Part shown: piece by piece, positions 59,680-64,000 of the stretch
How the letters are laid out: every line of letters begins with the position of its first letter
Numbering within the stretch: position 1 is the stretch's first letter
Assembly (NCBI GenBank): GCA_020072965.1
Contig: JAIQFY010000008.1
Coordinates: forward strand, 140,895 to 204,894
Source of the DNA: Terriglobia bacterium
GTDB taxonomy: Bacteria; Acidobacteriota; Terriglobia; JAIQFV01
DNA length: 64,000 bases
Reading direction: 5' to 3'
Notes under the pieces: model-generated
Told to the model about the DNA's origin: nothing
Databases searched by the model: none
What the model saw: the letters and a program-made list of their open reading frames with translations, nothing else
Translations under genes and position numbers: made by a program

Positions 59680-62109
59680 TTACTTTTGCTTCTTCCCTCC
59701 AGTACGAAATGCATAGGCGTCAGCCTTGCCGGCAAAACAGAATCCCATGTACGCGCCTTTGACGTCCTCAAACGAAATTCCCGACAGGGCTAAAGCCATT
59801 CGCTCGGCTGTAATGGGCAGGGCCTTGAGCCGCAAGCCCACGGCATCTTCCACCGCATTCGCGACCATCGCTGCTGCCGGAATCATGGTGTGTTCGCCCA
59901 CTCCCCTCGCTCCATAGGGGCCGTCCGGCTGCGGGACTTCGACGATAATAGGAACAACCTCTTTCGGGATGTCCATTGAAGTCGGAATTTTGTAGTCCGT
60001 AAAGTTGGCGTTTAAGAGCTTGCCTTTTAGATCGTAGCGCATGTCCTCATGGAGGACCGTCGCCAGGCCTTGAACCATCCCACCCATGATTTGGCTGTTG
60101 ACGAGGTCGGGATTCACGGCCTTTCCGGCGTCCACGGCCAGTGTCGCCTTCAGTACTTTCATCTTGCCTGTTTCTCTATCGACCTCGAGAGTCACTGCTG
60201 CGGCCCCAACCGTGTAATGAACATTAGGATGGCCACCTTGACTCGTTTCCGGATCGCTCAAGGCCGAAGTGAACTCGGGCATGAAAATCCCGCTTCCGAG
60301 AATGGGACCGCCGATGAAGTTTCCCTTTGGCGTCTGGATCCCGCTGATGACGAAGTCTTTGAACGCGAGCTCGAAGTCCGGGTGCGTGCGGCACCGGACC
60401 TTTTCATTTTCCAGATATAGGTCGTCTTTCGCGAATCCATGCACCCGATGGACCACCTCGAACATCTTCTCTCGCATGTCGAGCGCGGCTGCCTTCACGG
60501 CGTTACCGCAACCCCAAGTGACGTGAGAACCCACGGTCTGCCACTCATAAGCGTTGCGATCGGTGTCGGGGGGCTCAATCCTGATCTTTGCAGGAGGCAC
60601 CGTGAGAACCTCAGCCGCGATCTGCGCCATTACTGTCAGGTAGCCCTGGCCGATCTCCATGCCGGATACGCTGATGTTCACGCTCCCATCTTCATTGAAC
60701 TTAGTAAAAGCCGCAGACGCCGCGTTGGGAGGCATCGCCGGCGCCTTCCAGAAACAGGCAAATCCTTTTCCGATCGATTTATGGGGATCCTTGGAAACCT
60801 CTTTCTTCCCCCACCCAATCTCCCGCGCGACCTTGTCGATCGCCTCGTGGAGCCCGCTGGGATTCATCTTCGCCCCGTAGGCCAGGGTGTCTCCTTCGCG
60901 GATCGCATTTCGCTTCCGGAATTCGACGGGATCCATCCCGATCTTCTTTGCGATCGCGGTGATGTGCGATTCCAGCCCAAAATGGAACTCCGAATAACCA
61001 AAACCGCGATAGGGGCCGCCGGGCGGAAGGTTGGTGTATACGCAGACAGAATCGATCTTGACATTCGGGATCCGGTACGGGCCGGTCGCGGACAGACCCA
61101 CCGCATTGACGACATTGGCGCCGTATTCGACATAGGCGCCCGCGTCCCAGTGAAGGGTATGCTCGATGGCGGTGAGGGTGCCGTCTTTTTTCACGCCCAT
61201 CTTGATTCGAGCGATGACGCCCTGGCGTTGATAGGTGTTGTAAAACTCCTGGGCCCTCGACCACCGGAGTTTTACCGGGCTCCCTTTCACCATCGCAGCC
61301 AGCGCCACGCCGATGATTTCCATCGAGACCCCCGCTTTGCCTCCGAAGCCCCCACCCACATACGGGGTGACGACCCGGATATCCTTGTGGGAGATTCCCA
61401 GCGGCGCGAGGGCCTGCGCGAATACGTGACGCTGCGTGTAGGGTGACTGGGAGGCGGACCACAGGGTCAGCCGTCCTGATAAATCGTAAAGACCGACAAT
61501 GGCATGGGGCTCAATGGCGCAATGGGCGTAACGCGGAACCGTATAAGTGTCCTCGAAGATGACATCGGCCTCCTGAAAGCCTTTCTCGAGATCCCCCTTC
61601 CGGGTCTTGCGACGATGCGCGATATTCGTCCCCGCCTCCGGGAAAAACCAGGGACAGCGCGGATAGCTTGCCAGGTCGAGGTGAACCAGGACCGCATCTG
61701 ACTTCAGTGCCTTCTCAAGATCGAGAACCGGCTCGAGCTCCTTATAAACCACCTTCACCCGTTTGGCGGCGCGTTTCGCGGTCTGTGTGTCTCGCGCAAT
61801 GACAGCCGCCACCTGCTCGCCCACGAATCGCACGCGGTCAGTTGGGAAGATGTACCGGTCCTGCATGTAAAGACCGAACCGGTAGGGGAAATCCTTTCCG
61901 GTGACGATACGAACCACGCCAGGTACCTTTTCGGCCTCTGAAGTATCAATGCGCTTGATCAACGCATGGGCGTAAGGGCTTTCAACAACCTCCGCGTGAA
62001 GCAGATTGGGTCCGAACTCCAGGTCATCCACGAACCTCGCGGCCCCGGTGATTTTATCGAGTCCGTCGATCCGCCTCTCCGACTCTCCAACGTACTTAAA
62101 TTGTGTCAT
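59680..62109 (-). CDS. Molybdopterin-binding subunit of xanthine dehydrogenase family
   Basis: The 809-residue catalytic subunit has an N-terminal a/b hammerhead domain ('GLDKITGAARFVDDLEFGPNLLHAEVVESPYAHALIKRIDTSEAEKVPGVV') and Mo-cofactor motifs 'PYVGGGFGGKAGVSMEIIGVALA' and 'GPYRGFGYSEFHFGLESHITAIA'. Also present are 'SGMEIGQGYLTVMAQIAAEVL', 'QTVGSHVTWGCGNAV' and the active Glu in 'GARGVGEHTMIPAAAMVANAVEDA'. The CO dehydrogenase signature loop (AYRCSFR) is absent. Length and order fit the three-subunit hydroxylases acting on purines, aromatic acids or nicotinate-like rings; the substrate is not resolved. It overlaps the 2Fe-2S subunit gene by 4 bases. Confidence 0.94.
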   Translation of the reverse strand: MTQFKYVGESERRIDGLDKITGAARFVDDLEFGPNLLHAEVVESPYAHALIKRIDTSEAEKVPGVVRIVTGKDFPYRFGLYMQDRYIFPTDRVRFVGEQVAAVIARDTQTAKRAAKRVKVVYKELEPVLDLEKALKSDAVLVHLDLASYPRCPWFFPEAGTNIAHRRKTRKGDLEKGFQEADVIFEDTYTVPRYAHCAIEPHAIVGLYDLSGRLTLWSASQSPYTQRHVFAQALAPLGISHKDIRVVTPYVGGGFGGKAGVSMEIIGVALAAMVKGSPVKLRWSRAQEFYNTYQRQGVIARIKMGVKKDGTLTAIEHTLHWDAGAYVEYGANVVNAVGLSATGPYRIPNVKIDSVCVYTNLPPGGPYRGFGYSEFHFGLESHITAIAKKIGMDPVEFRKRNAIREGDTLAYGAKMNPSGLHEAIDKVAREIGWGKKEVSKDPHKSIGKGFACFWKAPAMPPNAASAAFTKFNEDGSVNISVSGMEIGQGYLTVMAQIAAEVLTVPPAKIRIEPPDTDRNAYEWQTVGSHVTWGCGNAVKAAALDMREKMFEVVHRVHGFAKDDLYLENEKVRCRTHPDFELAFKDFVISGIQTPKGNFIGGPILGSGIFMPEFTSALSDPETSQGGHPNVHYTVGAAAVTLEVDRETGKMKVLKATLAVDAGKAVNPDLVNSQIMGGMVQGLATVLHEDMRYDLKGKLLNANFTDYKIPTSMDIPKEVVPIIVEVPQPDGPYGARGVGEHTMIPAAAMVANAVEDAVGLRLKALPITAERMALALSGISFEDVKGAYMGFCFAGKADAYAFRTGGKKQK

Positions 62110-62579
62110 AGGCTCTTGCTTGCTTTCTCTTGAACATCAATGATTGCTTCAATAATCGACTGGTAACCCGTGCAGCGACAGAGATTGCCCGAAAGGGCTT
62201 CCTTGACATCCTGTTCGGTGGGATGAGGGTTATCGCCAAGAAGTTCGGTTGCAGCCAGCACCACGCCAGGAGCGCAGAATCCACATTGAAAGGAATTATG
62301 CTCTAGCAGGGCTTGCTGGACCGGCGTTAGAGATCCCCTGCTCAAGCCCTCCACGGTCATGACTTCATGCCCGTCTGCTTCGATCGCCAGGATGAGGCAG
62401 CTCCTCACTGTCTTGCCGTCCAAAAGGATTGTGCAGGCCCCACAGTCCCCTCGCTCACAACCGATCTTCGGGCTCTTCACTCCAAGTTTTTCGCGAAGAA
62501 CATCGAGCAGAATGTCATTGGGTTGCACCTCAAGGGTGCGCGGTTCATCGTTAAGCCTCAATGTAATTTGTTTTCTCAT
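62106..62579 (-). CDS. 2Fe-2S subunit of molybdenum hydroxylase
   Basis: The 157-residue protein from ATG 62579 (GGTGGAG upstream) has [2Fe-2S] ligands C41, C46, C49 and C61 (CERGDCGACT...C) and C99, C102, C134 and C136 (CGFCAPG...CRCTG). It transfers electrons from the molybdenum subunit to FAD. It overlaps the large-subunit gene by four bases, while 134 bases with a MITE-like repeat separate it from the upstream FAD-subunit gene. The longer frame to 62588 would need a GTG start. Confidence 0.94.
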   Translation of the reverse strand: MRKQITLRLNDEPRTLEVQPNDILLDVLREKLGVKSPKIGCERGDCGACTILLDGKTVRSCLILAIEADGHEVMTVEGLSRGSLTPVQQALLEHNSFQCGFCAPGVVLAATELLGDNPHPTEQDVKEALSGNLCRCTGYQSIIEAIIDVQEKASKSL

Positions 62580-62588
62580 GAACTCCAC

Positions 62589-62712
62589 CTAATACAAACG
62601 TCATTAAAAATGTTACAAGGTCCTACCTGCTTCAAAGTAGGGGCGCATAGCTATGCGCCCCTACCGCAAAGAATCCACGATTTCTCCATGTAACTTCATT
62701 TCCATCGCCTTT
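62589..62712. mobile_element. MITE-like element, copy B, inside the hydroxylase operon
   Basis: CTAATACAAACG (from 62589) opens a 115-base stretch (62593-62707) matching 33672-33786 throughout. It contains the hairpin GTAGGGGCGCAT / ATGCGCCCCTAC (about 62637-62667). Its right end near 62712 is degraded but abuts the TAA stop (62713-62715) of the FAD-subunit gene. It sits between two genes of one operon. Confidence 0.8.
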
Positions 62713-63603
62713 TTAGATCACGCTTGACCCGTATTCAGGCCCATTCCCCTCGAATCTCGACGCCGCTGTCCGCAGGCCGCGCTTCAGCATGACGCCGATC
62801 ATTTGAGCGCGGTATTCACGTGTCGCACGTATGTCGGTAATCGGCGCGATTTCCTCGGGGACGAGCTGCACCGCCTCTTCCAGAAGTGTGTCTGACAAAG
62901 CCTTCCCCTCGAGATGCGCCTCGATCTTGGGCGCACGGATCGGACTCGGCGCGACAGATCCGAAGGCAACCCGGTAGCTGTTTCCAGCCAGGGCAAGAAC
63001 TGCCACGCTGGCCTGAGCGAGGTCGCCCCCGTCGTATCGCTTCAGCTTTACAAAGCATGCCGCGTGTTTCTTTTTAGGAAGGGGGATTGCAAGCCCAGTG
63101 ACAATCTCGCCTCTCTTCAGGGCCGTATTCCGCGGTCCTGTAAACCAGTCGGTGATCGGAATCTTCCGCTTGCGGAGAGGTCCGCTGACAAGGACGGCAG
63201 CATCGTAGATCAGAAGAATCGGCCCACTGTCGCAGCAGGGGACTGCCGAACAGATATTGCCGACCATGGTGGCGCGGTTGCGAATGCCGAGGGAAGCCAC
63301 CCATTCCGTCATTTCCCGGATCACCGGGAATTTCTTTGCAATGATGGGGGATTGCCTCAAATCGCTGAAAGTGACCAGGGCTCCGACAGAAAGGATGCCG
63401 TTCTTCAATTCAATCCGGCTGAGACCGGCGAGGCCTTTGAGATCAATGACGACATCCGGCCTGACGGCATCGTCTGCAATCAGGCCGATGAGGTCAGTTC
63501 CTCCCGCGAGAAGTTGTGCGCGGTTCCCGTAGCGCGCGAAGGTTTTGACTGCCTCAGCCAGCCGGTGGGGTTTTAGATATTCGAATTGATGTGCAATGGC
63601 CAT
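62713..63603 (-). CDS. FAD-binding subunit of molybdenum hydroxylase (CoxM-like)
   Basis: The 296-residue protein carries the FAD motifs 'AQLLAGGTDLIGLI' (about 29-41) and 'LGIRNRATMVGNICSAVPCCDSGPILLIYDA' (about 105-135), and the C-terminal CO-dehydrogenase-flavoprotein-like domain ('LKRYDGGDLAQASVAVLALAGNSYRVAFGSVAPSPIRAPKIEAHL'). AAGGATCC precedes the ATG at 63603. It is the first gene of the operon FAD-[2Fe-2S]-Mo-unknown, the usual order of three-component hydroxylases. NAD+ is the probable acceptor via FAD. Confidence 0.94.
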   Translation of the reverse strand: MAIAHQFEYLKPHRLAEAVKTFARYGNRAQLLAGGTDLIGLIADDAVRPDVVIDLKGLAGLSRIELKNGILSVGALVTFSDLRQSPIIAKKFPVIREMTEWVASLGIRNRATMVGNICSAVPCCDSGPILLIYDAAVLVSGPLRKRKIPITDWFTGPRNTALKRGEIVTGLAIPLPKKKHAACFVKLKRYDGGDLAQASVAVLALAGNSYRVAFGSVAPSPIRAPKIEAHLEGKALSDTLLEEAVQLVPEEIAPITDIRATREYRAQMIGVMLKRGLRTAASRFEGNGPEYGSSVI

Positions 63604-63874
63604 GTTGGATCCTTATTCTGATTGCTGGGTGCTTGCGATGAGGTGTTAGGTAATAGGTGATAGGTGTTAGGGGCCGGCTGCTGGGTGACAGATATTAGTC
63701 AAGTCGAAAATGGGATTCATTGAACAGAAATCTTGCGATGGGCTCGCTCTTATCAGTTGTCCTCTCAAGGGCCTTAAGCTGCTGATCGCGGACAACCGAA
63801 AGCCCTCAGCCCCTATTTACCATTTCAACCCATCGCCTATCACCTATAACCTACCGCCTACTTGTATTGACATA
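63604..63874. other. Intergenic region with TAGGTGATAGGTG repeats
   Basis: TAGGTAATAGGTGATAGGTG near 63646-63665 and an inverted relative CCTATCACCTATAACCTA (63836-63853) flank about 170 bases. This may hold the promoter of the hydroxylase operon and the outer end of the IS element that ends the window. No gene was recognised. Confidence 0.5.
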
Positions 63875-64000
63875 CTACGTTAGCATACGAGTATGAGCAT
63901 GAGTACGATACCCCGAGAGATAGACTTCCATCGGCGTTTGGCCTCCCAGCGCCTGGTGGGGCCGTCGCGTATTGTACTCAAACTCCCATAGCTTCAGGCG
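63875..64000 (-). CDS. IS transposase, 3' end (continues beyond window)
   Basis: The minus strand reads RLKLWEFEYNTRRPHQALGG then QTPMEVYLSGYRTHAHTRMLT and a TAG stop at 63875. The text 'EYNTRRPHQALGGQTPMEVY' is the C-terminus of DDE integrase-type transposases (IS481 or IS3-like). Only 41 codons lie in the window and the rest is beyond its edge, so completeness cannot be judged. Confidence 0.85.
   Translation of the reverse strand, partial: RLKLWEFEYNTRRPHQALGGQTPMEVYLSGYRTHAHTRMLT

Overview
The window is chromosomal DNA of a Gram-negative (diderm) bacterium, most likely an acidobacterium from soil or subsurface. This placement is inferred from gene content: an ADOP-type FtsX/MacB permease, a GWxTD-domain protein, FG-GAP and RCC1 secreted proteins, IorA/IorB-type molybdenum hydroxylase subunits and an MdtABC-like RND pump. 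No rRNA, tRNA or CRISPR array was seen. Genes are mostly single or in short operons, and many intergenic gaps are long and contain palindromic or inverted-repeat DNA.

Layout. 1-3.2 kb: the 3' end of a TPR regulator/effector, a DUF2007-type protein, and a MerR regulator facing a small exported Cys-containing protein across a textbook MerR operator. 3.5 kb: a 182-bp element with inverted ends and nested hairpins. 3.8-8.5 kb: a 53-residue membrane protein, an aromatic amino acid ammonia-lyase, a Tat-exported DUF362 protein, and a divergent AraC regulator and VOC protein. 9-11.7 kb: an IorA/IorB-type hydroxylase. 12-16.8 kb: an ADOP permease, a prohibitin-like SPFH protein and an unrecognised protein with a C-terminal cysteine cluster. 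17-28 kb: a polytopic membrane protein, a dienelactone hydrolase, two neighbouring beta-lactamase-fold serine hydrolases, peptidase E and a PDZ-GAF-SpoIIE phosphatase. 28-36 kb: a small exported protein, an Old Yellow Enzyme, a rhodanese-like protein, a dimeric alpha-beta-barrel protein, decayed acetyltransferase and glyoxalase remnants, a DinB-like protein, a VOC protein and an ABC-2 exporter. 36-39 kb: an FG-GAP protein. 40-47.7 kb: an MdtABC-like operon. 48-49.2 kb: arsR-arsM. 49-56 kb: an exported protein broken by a TGA, a GWxTD protein, a HAD phosphatase, a DUF6314-like protein, a GNAT/EamA pair, a second DinB-like protein and a Clp-N domain fused to an NTF2-like domain. 56-59 kb: an RCC1 protein. 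59-63.6 kb: a three-subunit molybdenum hydroxylase with a trailing unknown gene. The window ends in the 3' end of an IS transposase.

Functional themes are xenobiotic and metal handling (RND pump, arsR-arsM, MerR pair, VOC proteins, Old Yellow Enzyme, ABC-2 exporter), molybdenum-dependent oxidation (two separate enzymes) and secreted repeat proteins. The most unusual items are the Clp-N/NTF2 fusion, the cysteine-cluster protein at 15.8 kb, the MerR pair with a SoxR-like operator, a module shared between the FG-GAP and RCC1 proteins, an apparently leaderless autoregulated arsR, and at least six kinds of palindromic or inverted repeat. One of these is a 115-bp element present twice, each time touching the stop codon of a gene.
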